A stretch of DNA of 22,236 bases from Plantago elongata (lineage: Eukaryota > Streptophyta > Magnoliopsida > Lamiales > Plantaginaceae). The DNA is taken from contig JAYMSP010002845.1 in NCBI GenBank assembly GCA_036897095.1, forward strand, positions 1 to 22,236, in the 5' to 3' direction. Every line of letters starts with the position of its first letter. The stretch's first letter is position 1. The notes below the pieces were generated by a model. That model searched no databases and was not told the DNA's origin. It saw only the letters and a list, made by a program, of their open reading frames with translations. A program made the position numbers and the translations under genes. Below, piece after piece: positions 1 to 8,010 of the stretch.

Positions 1-1020
1 AAGTAGTATTTTATTTGGACTAGTATAAAAAGTGAAGGGAGAAGAATTTGAGAAAGGATGGAGGATATCATTGTCGTGAGGACCACTAAACAATGGAGGA
101 TATCATGCATTATGACTTTATGATTGTATGACATGCATTATGACTTTATGAGTGTGTTACACGTTAATTTTCTGGCTTTTGCCTTATGTAGTATGTCATT
201 GTCGTGAGGGCCACTAGTACTATGATCATGCATTATGAGTGTGTTACACGCATTTACACTGAGTTAATTTTCTGACTTTTGACTTAAAGTAGTATATTTC
301 TAAATGGAGTGTGTAAAGTAAAATCAATAATGATCATTGATTGTAATATACAATGTACAAGGATGCATTTATGACTGTACTATATTAAGGTAGTGGAGTT
401 AAATTTGGAGCTGTTCAATAATATACTTTACAAATTGGTAGTCTTTTTTAGGAAAAATGGTCCATATCTTTGTTTGAAAGTGACTTTAACCTATACTATA
501 TTGTTTAACAGTGACTTTAACCTAATTTAATATCATTTCTAGTGACTCACTTTGTTGTCATGGATTTAGAGCACGTCATGTGTTCACAATCATCCTGTTT
601 CATTCATAAAAGGCGCTTCATTGGCAAAGAGAGAAAATAAAATCAGTCTAGCTGTGACAGGCTACTGATATGGGCAATAAACTCCCTTCCATTTTTGTGT
701 TAATTTCTTCTTCTTTTTGGTGGGGAAACTGAAAGACTTCGTTCCTAGACTTTATCAAAAGGGATAATTACAAATAAATTTCCCATTTCTTTTGTTAGTT
801 TAATTTTTCTTTTAAACACCTCCCTTAATCGAGTTTTATCTTTCATTATCGTTAAGTGTCAACTAACAGAGCTCGATCAACGATTCTTTGTAAAACTAAA
901 GCAAAATGTGGTCTTCATGACATGATTCTTTGTAAATGCTCAAGATTTCACAATGATTTTGCACTTGACCAATAAATATCTCATGTACAAAGATTTTCTT
1001 GGATGGTACATAACTCCAAT
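1..1020. other. Gene-free AT-rich spacer with short direct repeats
   Basis: No convincing open reading frame or RNA gene is visible. The first 300 bases contain an imperfect duplication, listed separately. A 13-base word (ATTCTTTGTAAA plus flank) occurs near 882 and 924, and GTGACTTTAACCT occurs twice near 480-525. The segment from about 980 leftwards continues, on the minus strand, a stretch that resembles the 3' side of the resistance-gene fragment found further right. Confidence 0.5.
68..295. repeat. Imperfect direct repeat, two copies
   Basis: Copy one (about 68-194) and copy two (about 196-295) both run through TCATTGTCGTGAG, CATGCATTATGA, GAGTGTGTTACACG, TTAATTTTCTG, CTTTTG and GTAGTAT in the same order. 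Copy one also has an internal duplication of CATGCATTATGACTTTATGA. No coding capacity is evident. It could be local slippage or an unrecognised element's subterminal repeat. Confidence 0.6.
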
Positions 1021-1055
1021 GCCACATATTCTTTAATTTAGATTTTCTCATAAAT

Positions 1056-1072
1056 CAACTTCAACTCAATAT

Positions 1073-1114
<42 letters not shown>

Positions 1115-1486
1115 GTGTGTGTAGCTATGCGTTGGGACAACGACAACCGATAATGGTAAAAGATGGAAAACAGAGTTCCAATTTTTATCTCCATAAACAT
1201 AAATCTCAAAATCATCATTACTCTTATCTCATGCAATTGGTTTATTGGTTGATTTACACCACTTTCCTTTTTCTTGTGGAATGGGAGGTGGGTAGTCTAT
1301 AACATTCTTATAATACTGTTAGTTTGTGATTTCTGTACACTCAGTATATATTATTATTAACATCACTTTTCTATTTATGTTTTTAGGATTCGACAATCAC
1401 AGCTCCACCACGAGTCCACGATCCAGTCGCCGCCGTCTTCACTCGCCGCAGACGCCCACTCACCCATCGCCCACTCGCCGTAGTCG
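1056..1486 (+). repeat. Duplicated unit, copy A
   Basis: This copy begins with CAACTTCAACTCAA, then a CA/TA/GT microsatellite (about 1075-1121), then TAGCTATGCGTTGGG. A long stretch follows that matches 1945-2233 with few differences, including GGTTTATTGGTTGATTTACA and TATAACATTCTTATAATACT. It ends in a GC-rich, CGCC-repeating segment. The same order of blocks recurs about 825 bases to the right. The sequence before GGATT looks like a plant intron acceptor (pyrimidine-rich, then TTTTTAG), so the unit may come from a spliced gene or an element carrying one. Confidence 0.8.
1075..1121. repeat. Microsatellite (CA)n(TA)n(GT)n
   Basis: A run of about 14 CA dinucleotides is followed by alternating TA and then GT. 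The purine-pyrimidine alternation makes it largely self-complementary, and it should be length-polymorphic. Confidence 0.9.
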
Positions 1487-1503
1487 TCCACATATTATTC
1501 AAT

Positions 1504-1811
1504 TTAAATTTTCTCATAAATACAATGCACGATATCGCCAAAATCATCTCTTTTGACATCTTGAAATAATGGACTCTGCAAGAGATGCTCAAAGTATCTG
1601 TCAACCATATCCTCCATATCACTATGCAGAAATCCTTCGGCCATCCAAAGATGTATCGTCCGATCCCTTTGAATCACAACATTTGGAGGGAGAACTGAAC
1701 AATATGTGAAACATTTTTTGAGTGATGAGAACGGTAAATTGTCATAGCTTAACCTCAGAATTTTCATAATAGGATTTTCATTGTGTCCGAAGGATAAACT
1801 TTGACTATTTA
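1504..1811 (-). pseudogene. NLR (CC-NBS-LRR) resistance gene fragment
   Basis: Read on the minus strand, this piece encodes the end of an NB-ARC domain. It has LRLSYDNLP, then LKKCFTYCSVLPPN, then IHLWMAEGFL, then YFEHLLQSPLFQD, and a degenerate D(I/L)VH segment where the MHD motif region normally lies. In plant NLR proteins this block sits in the ARC2 region, just before the leucine-rich repeats. Only about 100 of the usual 800 or more residues are present. There is no P-loop and no LRR, and a stop follows the VH segment, so the piece cannot make a working receptor. The frame is open upstream only to a TGA at 1825-1827 inside the flanking repeat. It lies between copies A and B of the duplicated unit and is probably a relic of an older NLR locus. 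Confidence 0.9.
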
Positions 1812-1894
1812 AAAGAACTTCAACTCAACATATATGTATACATATATGTATATGTATATGTATATATATATGTATATGTATATGTATATATATA

Positions 1895-1940
<46 letters not shown>

Positions 1941-2272
1941 TGTCTAGCTATGCGTTGGGGACAAAGACAACCAATAATGGTAAAAGATGGAAAACAGAGT
2001 TCCAACTGTTATCTTCATAATTTTCAACATAAATCTCAAAATCAACATTACTTTTATCTCATGCTATTGGTTTATTGGTTGATTTACACCACTTTCCTTT
2101 TTGTTGTGGAATGGGGTGGGTAGTCTATAACATTCTTATAATACTGTTAGTTTGTGATTTCTATGCACTCAAGTATAGATTATTATTAACATCACTTTTC
2201 TATTTATATTTTTAGGATTTGGCAATCACAGCTTCACTCGCCGCAGTCGCCCATCGCCCACTCGCCCATCGC
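1812..2272 (+). repeat. Duplicated unit, copy B
   Basis: This is the second copy of the unit seen at 1056-1486. It starts with AACTTCAACTCAA, has a much longer TATATG/TA microsatellite, resumes with TAGCTATGCGTTGGG at 1945, and stays closely similar to copy A through GGATTTGGCAATCACAGC. It then enters CGCC-rich sequence. Indels of a few bases distinguish the copies, so the duplication is recent but not brand new. Confidence 0.8.
1831..1938. repeat. TATATG / TA microsatellite
   Basis: About 108 bases are made almost wholly of TATATG and TA units, ending in a pure TA run. The open frames across it encode Tyr/Ile/Thr repeats and are artefacts of the repeat. Confidence 0.95.
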
Positions 2273-2454
2273 CTCCGTCCGTCCATCGACCACCAGTCCA
2301 CCACCCATCGACGGTCGACCACAGCTCCGTATTTCTATTATTGTTTTTTGGGTTATCTTTTGGGCTTGGGATGGAAAAATGGACTGCAGGAGTCAGCTGA
2401 GAAAACAGGCTGTTCTGTTTTTTCTAAATATTTTTTTTTGGTAAAAGTTCATTC

Positions 2455-2589
2455 CGGCCCGGTCCAAGCCCCAAAACGGACCGATTTTTTCGGTCCGGTC
2501 CGGGCCTGGACCGAGCCAATATCAGTCCGGTCCTCGGTATTGAAAAATACCTTAAATTCAGTCCGGGCCTGGACTAATGCTCAACCCTA
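2455..2589. mobile_element. Lone hAT-like transposon terminus
   Basis: The stretch is packed with CGGTCCGG, GGTCCGGGCCTGGACC and related subterminal motifs and ends in GGACTAATGCTCAACCCTA. Plant hAT elements commonly have a terminus reading TAGGG(T/C)TGAGCA followed by CCG/GGTCC-rich subterminal repeats, which this matches on the reverse strand. No second terminus in the opposite orientation is visible upstream, and no hAT transposase is present. It is therefore a truncated or solo end, or a non-autonomous copy whose other end has decayed. The family assignment rests on motif resemblance only. Confidence 0.5.
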
Positions 2590-2604
2590 ATCTGTTTACT
2601 ACAC

Positions 2605-2793
2605 ATGCTTAGAATTCTTGGAAAGTTCGGCATTTTCATGCTTGATCTTAGGTTGATGTACCTGCAGAACCATACAATTGGACTGGCTGTAGAACTATAT
2701 GATCGGAATATTCTCAGGCTTGATCTCATTGATGAAGAGTCGGAACAATACAAGTCCGAATCCCAAGAAGAACCGAAGAGTCAATACATCTAA
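2605..2793 (+). pseudogene. Possible captured last exon, unknown protein
   Basis: A 62-codon open frame follows directly after a splice-acceptor-like sequence (ACATGCTTAG). It encodes a hydrophobic, leucine-rich start and then an acidic, charged tail with EESEQYKSES and QEEPKSQ. The composition is more protein-like than most chance frames here, and it ends cleanly in TAA. I do not recognise a family. It could be a transduplicated exon left beside the hAT-like end, or chance. Confidence 0.25.
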
Positions 2794-2799
2794 ATACGA

Positions 2800-3180
2800 G
2801 ATTAATTTAGAAACTTAGTATATAATGAAAACTAGATAGATTAGCTCAAATGACCTATTGGTTACAGAATCTTTTTCCTCTAGTACTAGACACTAAACTG
2901 GGCTTGTAAAAGATGAAATGAAGAAACAAAACTACTATTTTTCCCCTGCTACTTTTCGAAGAATACGCAGAGTATATGTAGGGATCGAATCCTAAAAGTA
3001 TGATAAATTCTAAAATTAATAGAATGTATGTTTTTCGAAATTCATCGAGTGTGTGTAAACTTGAAGGAAATGGTCGTTGAAAACAGCTTTCTCATTTGCG
3101 CAACAAACTCAAAGCCACACCAAAAGCACCTCATAACCTCTCTATCCTTAATCAAGCACGAAATCCCACAACAAATTCTG
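2800..3180. promoter_or_regulatory. Upstream region of secreted paralog 1
   Basis: No gene is seen. From about 3100 the sequence resembles the region before the second paralog: CACACCAAAAGCACCT against CACACAAAAAGAACCT, and CCTTAATCAAGCACGAAAT against CCTTAATCAAACACCAAAT. The promoter-proximal DNA was therefore copied together with the gene. Confidence 0.5.
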
Positions 3181-3287
3181 GCATTTTAAACAATTGACTC
3201 TCACTCAGTCACTTGAAACAATATCAACTTCATTCTCAAAATCCTTGAAATTAAACCAAAAAAAGAAACAGAATACTGCATAACAAA

Positions 3288-3773
3288 ATGTTCAAATCCT
3301 CAACTACACTCTCAACAATCTTGCTTTTCATCCTTGTAACAACACAAGCCTCTGCCGAAGGAAACACCGAGTTTGACTACACGACCAAAGCGAAAACTTT
3401 AAAGATGACAACACAAGACTCAATCTCCATGAGCATCCGAGAAGTTCATGAAACCGAGCAGTTTGTGCTCAACCTGATCAGGACAGAGCCTTGTGTCAAA
3501 GGCCTTACTCAAGACCTATATGATATGAAGTCAACTCTAGAAACGCTGATCGATCTGAAGCCATTGAACCTGATTTCGAACTCTAAGTCCCTTGAGAATT
3601 TGATGACGCGTATAGTTCAAATGGGACAGAGGTGCAGCCATTCGATGAAGAATGTTGACATGATTGTGCCTTCCATGTTGACTAGAAAGATTGGTGATCT
3701 TTCGATTATCATTAACAACGTCGTTTATCAAGGTTGGGTGATGAATAACATGGGATATGGGAGGAGATTTTGA
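3288..3773 (+). CDS. Small secreted protein, paralog 1, unknown family
   Basis: This intronless gene encodes 161 residues. Residues 1-23 form a signal peptide: a short polar start, a hydrophobic core (ILLFILVTT) and an ASA cleavage site, so the protein is expected to enter the secretory pathway. The mature part is predicted mostly helical from its heptad-like leucine/isoleucine spacing. It has two cysteines (EPC near 69, RC near 114) that could form one disulfide. The block DSISMSIREVHETEQFV is identical in the second paralog at 8011-8514. Over the last 80 shared residues I counted 52 identities. Paralog 1 lacks 12 residues between EQFV and EPC and has a longer C-terminal tail (GWVMNNMGYGRRF). 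The start codon is the first ATG after a promoter-like leader shared with the paralog. I considered the pectin methylesterase inhibitor fold, but only two of the expected four cysteines exist and the motifs differ. The function is unknown. Confidence 0.85.
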   Translation: MFKSSTTLSTILLFILVTTQASAEGNTEFDYTTKAKTLKMTTQDSISMSIREVHETEQFVLNLIRTEPCVKGLTQDLYDMKSTLETLIDLKPLNLISNSKSLENLMTRIVQMGQRCSHSMKNVDMIVPSMLTRKIGDLSIIINNVVYQGWVMNNMGYGRRF

Positions 3774-3774
3774 T

Positions 3775-3780
3775 AATAAA
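3775..3780 (+). terminator. Poly(A) signal AATAAA, paralog 1
   Basis: A canonical AATAAA lies immediately after the stop codon of paralog 1. Being so close to the stop it may not be the main signal. The downstream region still aligns with the 3' flank of paralog 2 (GGA..AAGTTTTACA..CAAATTC-like blocks), which suggests the transcript runs about 120 bases further. Confidence 0.4.
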
Positions 3781-3789
3781 ATGAACTCT

Positions 3790-4582
3790 GTATGCCTATA
3801 CTGTCTTCACAATGAATTAAGACTCAGACATGTACAATTATTTCCACCAGAATGCATGAATACTCATTAATGGAACAAGTTTTACAGTACAATTCTGCAA
3901 ACGATTTCCATCAATAGATTTTGCTTGCAAAGAAACTGTAGAGTGCATTGACATTGACAGTTTTAGCTCTTAAGTTCAAGATCTTCATTTCCATACACCG
4001 GCTGCAGTTCATTAACTTCGGCTCAATGAACAATGAGGAACCGAGTACTATGCTTGTACAGTTCCTTAAAAGAGATTCGTCCGGTCACCTATGGTGATTG
4101 GCTGAATGTACACTAATTCTAGCACGAATAGAAATGATCAAGTACATAATGCAGCCCATGAATGATCATGTTTGATATTGCCGGAATACCTTGTCCTGTC
4201 ACATATCACATATGTAGTATGCATGTTCTTGTTGATAGCACTATACTCTTCTTGCAAATCTTAGCATTTATTCTATCTGTCATTATCGGATATATATCAT
4301 GGACTAACGTGGTCCATGCCTCCATGGCCAAGGTGCATCTCCCTTTTTCGTTTTTTCCTACCCTACAACATACTGCACTACCTCCGGCTAATATATATAC
4401 TATACTACACCTTTTTCGTCTGGTAAAAATACACAAATCCAAGCTTATTTATTCTTTTTTAATTGCATGCTCAATTTTTTCATCAACTAAGGTGATTAAC
4501 AGAATACATAGTCCGCCAGTTTACCAAAACTTCAAATTTCAGCAGGAATAAGTAACTTATTTGGGCTTTCGCTAAACATAAT
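3790..4582. other. Spacer after paralog 1, no gene recognised
   Basis: The first 120 bases are the likely 3' UTR of paralog 1. A 129-codon open frame (4162-4551, plus) is present, but its product is a hydrophobic mixture without recognisable motifs, and the DNA has TATA runs and no coding bias that I can see. I do not call it a gene. Confidence 0.5.
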
Positions 4583-5220
4583 ATTGCATCGCATTATACT
4601 ATTATTAATACATTATTAAAAATCAGACACATGTCATTATCTAAAGATTAAAATAAATTTGTTAACAATTTAAATAATTTAAAAAATATATAAATTTGCA
4701 AACACACCCCTCGTAAATAATCAATTTTCATCTTAAACTAGTTATTACTCTATCTTCTCCAAAATTGACAACCACCATCTCCTCCCCCAATTCTTCAATT
4801 ACACCATCACTACTGCCTCAGTCATCGAAGATCCAATAACATCTCCGGTATTTTTTCGAGAGGACAAGCTTCCAGCTTCCATAGAAGCTGGACTGAGGTT
4901 CGAGTTCAGTCAACATGGAAGCTCCGTCAAGCTTCCAGATTTGAAAAGCTCGAAAGAACTTCAATAGTGGAAGCTCTTTCAAGCTTGGCCCGCATCACCG
5001 GAGATGTTTCGTCGGAGTTGACCGGAGCTCCGGTGATGTATTGTCGGAGTTGACTGGTACTCTTGTTTAAATTTTTTATAAGAGTTGTGGGTTGTTTTTG
5101 AGAATTTTGAAAAATGTAATGTTGGTTTTAGATTGTATTTGGGTATATATCAAAGTGTAAAAGATATTGAGTGTTATGTAATTTGTTATTATAATGTTTT
5201 TAAATTTTATGCGATGTGAT
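4583..5220. mobile_element. Possible MITE-like element with weak terminal inverted repeats
   Basis: The left end has ATTGCATCGCATTATA. The right end, reverse-complemented, has ATCACATCGCATAAAA, matching at 12 of 16 positions. The interior (4860-5060) holds AGCTTCCA-type words in both orientations, a perfect hairpin at 4872-4891 (CCAGCTTC, 4-base loop, GAAGCTGG) and a direct repeat of GTCGGAGTTGAC. No target-site duplication is clear, so this is only a candidate. Confidence 0.25.
4872..4891. repeat. Perfect short hairpin CCAGCTTC-CATA-GAAGCTGG
   Basis: An 8-base arm pairs perfectly across a CATA loop. Further AGCTTCCA and TGGAAGCT words lie within 110 bases on both strands, so several alternative stems are possible. 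Confidence 0.8.
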
Positions 5221-5589
5221 GCCTTATCGCATTGATAAAAAATGAAGGGATGAGATTAAATCTTGGAATGATCCGATGGCTTAAATGGTAGTACTAACGA
5301 TTGTACATTGCGACGGTACTATTATTAGTCATGTCCAACTTACTAGGAGTTAATGTATACTATACAAATTAGTCCGTCTTGCAAGAGACCCCCTACATAT
5401 TGGAGAGTCCCGAAAGTCCCCTATAACATATAAACATAGACAAATTAATTTCCTTAAAAACTAGACATTATGAAAAATTTGCGGGTCAACCCATCCGGAT
5501 CGGGTCGCCCCGCGAATTTTATTTGACATAATTAGAAGCTCATCAATATCCTTCCAAATCCAAATATATTGATATCTTACCTCAAATTG

Positions 5590-6620
5590 TCTAGATTTAT
5601 TATGAAATTGTCTATGTTTATCATGAAATTGTTTATGTTTAGCTTGTAAACATTAGTAATAACCTATTTATCCAACAAACCCAATATTTACAAAAATAAA
5701 CTTAAGGTCAATTTCATTCCTCAACCAATAAATTTCATTACACAAATTAATAATAAAACTAAAATTCACATCCAATAAAAATGCATGTCTTCAAAAAACA
5801 TTTATTTACATCTTCAGAATAGCTTTCTTCACACTCTTGACTTGTTCGTCGACCCCTTCTTCCACAAAGTTTGTTACAAATATTGTTCAGCTACCCTTTT
5901 TACGAAAATCTAATACATACCACAAAAACATGAAAAAAACATTGATAATTTATACAAAAAACTAGACAATTTATATTACAACATAGACGATTTATACAAA
6001 AAAAACTCAACCAATAATAATGAACATAGACAATTTTTACTAAAACATAAACATAGATCATTTATAAAAAAAAAACTAGATAATTTAAAGTAAAATATAG
6101 AGACAATTTATACAAAAAAAAAAAGTAAACCAGCAACAACGAATAACATGAAAAGAATTATACTAAAACATAGATCATTTATACAAAAACTAGACAATTT
6201 ATTGTCAAATATAGACAATTTTATAAAAACTAAGCAAGCAACAACAAACTATAAACACAACTTAAACTAAAATATAAATCATTTTTACTAAAAAGATATA
6301 CAGTCATAACCACATAACAAAGCTAATTTTTTTAAAAAAGTAGATGATAAATATTAAAAAACTAGACAGTTTCACAAAAAAAAAATTTAAAAACATTAAA
6401 AACTAGACAATGAATGTTAAAAACTAGACAATAGATGTAAAAACTAGACAAATAAATGTTAAAAACTGAACAATTTCCCACAAAGCATCCAGAAGATTCA
6501 AACAAACAACAAATCTCCTCCAACAGTTTGCACAACCACATAACAAAGCTAACAAAACATAAAAAGTAGATGATAAATATAAAAAACTAGACAATACTTA
6601 CTAAAATCTAGACATTTTCT
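5590..6620. repeat. Degenerate dispersed repeat of (ctagacaatttatacaaaa)
   Basis: About 15 copies of (C/A)TAGACAATTT or close variants recur at irregular 15-60 base spacing, with two copies in the opposite orientation near 5605-5640 (AAATTGTCTATG). A longer direct repeat of about 60 bases, from ACCACATAACAAAGCTAA to AGTAGATGATAAATAT and ACTAGACA, occurs at about 6308-6368 and 6532-6594. Confidence 0.8.
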
Positions 6621-6783
6621 TTAAAAAAATGTCCAATCATCAATACCATACTACATAAATACCAAACTGAGCTAAAAAAAACAAAACGAAGCGGTGAGAA
6701 TTAAATTAAATTAAATTAAGGCATAGTAGTAAAATATTAAGAAATTAGCTGGTGACCGAAATAAATGTCGAGAAGTCTCTTGT

Positions 6784-7056
6784 TCATAGCCTCAACCTTT
6801 CTGAGTAAAATGAAGAGCTTAATAATCCACGAATCATCTCCGTGAGCGTCGTTTCAGCTGCCAGTGACGAAAAAGCCTTGGTAATCTCCGATCTCATCGT
6901 CCGACAAAAACTCAACCGTCTGATGATCGTCGTCGTCTGATCTCCAAAACAAATCAAAATCGAGCTAGACTCCTTCGTGTTCGAACTCAACCGTCTGATG
7001 ATACCGTCATCTGATCTCCGTCGTCTGGTCGTCACCTCTAATCGCCGGCTCATCAT
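6784..7056 (-). CDS. Hypothetical 90-codon ORF inside TIR element
   Basis: The open frame starts with two consecutive ATG codons and encodes a basic, Arg/Ser/Thr-rich product. Its DNA contains a tandem duplication: ACTCAACCGTCTGATGAT and CGTC..TCTGATCTCC occur at about 6908-6948 and again at about 6984-7022, 75 bases apart. The segment is GC-richer than the rest of the element, as seen when a transposon captures host DNA. No domain is recognised. It is more likely a chance frame in a captured fragment than a real gene. Confidence 0.2.
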   Translation of the reverse strand: MMSRRLEVTTRRRRSDDGIIRRLSSNTKESSSILICFGDQTTTIIRRLSFCRTMRSEITKAFSSLAAETTLTEMIRGLLSSSFYSERLRL

Positions 7057-7199
7057 TCTCTGAGTCGTCGTGCTCGAATTGTGATCCAGGGTTTTGTTCT
7101 GGAGGAGAGAAAAGGGAATAGGAACTATGGATATGGAAAAAAAATTGAAAATAATTATTTATATGACCCGGTTCAATTTGATCCAGGCAATTCGAATAT

Positions 7200-7900
7200 T
7201 TTAGCCTGCTAGATCTGAAATGGTCACAATGTAAGTTAGATAATTTGTGGATAAAAACGGGAACTTTTTGAACTCTTCAAAAAGTGAAAATACTTTTATG
7301 GGACTAAATATACAAATTATGTGCAGAGACATCTTTCCCAAGAATTTAATAATATAAACAAATTGGACATAAATTTCAGATTAAAGATCACAGAGTTTTG
7401 GAAGGTAAGGGAAACAATGGTGTGTTCTATCAATAATGTTTTATAAATAGGGACACTTCATTTTTATGCATATACAATACTAATATTCTTAACAAATTAA
7501 ACTTTGAATATTTTTGTTATAACTACAATGACGGTTGAACCTTTTCATCACAATTAGATTCACAATTATCTAGTTCTCACTTCCTCCAATTAATTTATGG
7601 TACCATAACTTAATTTTAAATTACGATCGAAATCCTATTTAAGAGATTGTAAACAAAAGTTAATGAAGTACACTTTAGTTTAAGAATACCCTGTGGCCGA
7701 AGAATGTTAAAAGGCGTTAGATTCAGCCGCATAGCGTGTATGGTGTATGCTAATTTCTAGTGTTATCATGCAATATGCATTACATTACACCCATGTTTTG
7801 TCTGACATTTAGTCATTTACACGTTAACTCTATCTATCTAAAGCAGAAAATGCCTGTAAAGAACTTATTTCCCCAACTGAATCCACACAAAAAGAACCTT
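7200..7900. promoter_or_regulatory. Upstream region of secreted paralog 2
   Basis: No gene is seen. The distal part is AT-rich spacer. From about 7860 the sequence aligns with the leader of paralog 1 (CCACACAAAAAGAACCT, CTTAATCAAACACCAAATTCT). Confidence 0.5.
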
Positions 7901-7930
7901 CATATGCCTTAATCAAACACCAAATTCTAC

Positions 7931-7937
7931 TATAAAA
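7931..7937 (+). promoter_or_regulatory. TATA box of paralog 2
   Basis: TATAAAA lies 74-80 bases before the ATG of paralog 2, the usual plant distance for a leader of about 45 bases. At the matching position of paralog 1 (about 3180-3195) the sequence is CATTTTAAACAA, with no canonical TATA. Confidence 0.6.
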
Positions 7938-8010
7938 CTGGCAACTCAAACCACCCGAAACAATCTTTCAATATCGAAACCCCTCGAAGCAGCACAGCAC
8001 TCATACCAAA

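Larger units (their letters stand above)
5476..7194. mobile_element. Non-autonomous TIR element filled with tagacaat repeats
   Basis: The left end (5476-5506) reads AATTTGCGGGTCAACC then a CCGGATCGGGTC block. The right end (7165-7194), reverse-complemented, reads CGAATTGCCTGGATCAAATT then GAACCGGGTC. These align as imperfect terminal inverted repeats of about 30 bases. The interior is very A-rich and holds about 15 degenerate copies of CTAGACAATTTATACAAAA, then a GC-richer segment (6780-7100) with a small minus-strand open frame. No transposase is present, so it would depend on an autonomous relative. The superfamily (hAT or Mutator-like) cannot be settled without target-site duplications, which I could not identify. 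Confidence 0.5.

Noticed and set aside
1820..2005. 61-codon frame rich in Tyr/Ile/Thr
   Set aside because: It is translation of the TATATG microsatellite.
3537..3731. 64-codon minus-strand frame inside paralog 1, matched by one of equal length at 8293-8487 in paralog 2
   Set aside because: Both are antisense shadows of the conserved coding region. Their similarity follows from the sense-strand conservation, and they have no independent start context.
3288..3773. Pectin methylesterase/invertase inhibitor
   Set aside because: Size and helical character are similar, but only two cysteines are present and the family's cysteine spacing and motifs are missing.
4162..4551. 129-codon plus-strand frame with hydrophobic stretches
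   Set aside because: No motif, no credible promoter or leader, and TATA-rich composition. Its length is plausible by chance in AT-rich DNA of this size.
6308..6594. CRISPR-like regular repeat array
   Set aside because: The spacing is irregular, repeats are degenerate and the genome is a plant. It is a dispersed repeat inside a transposon.
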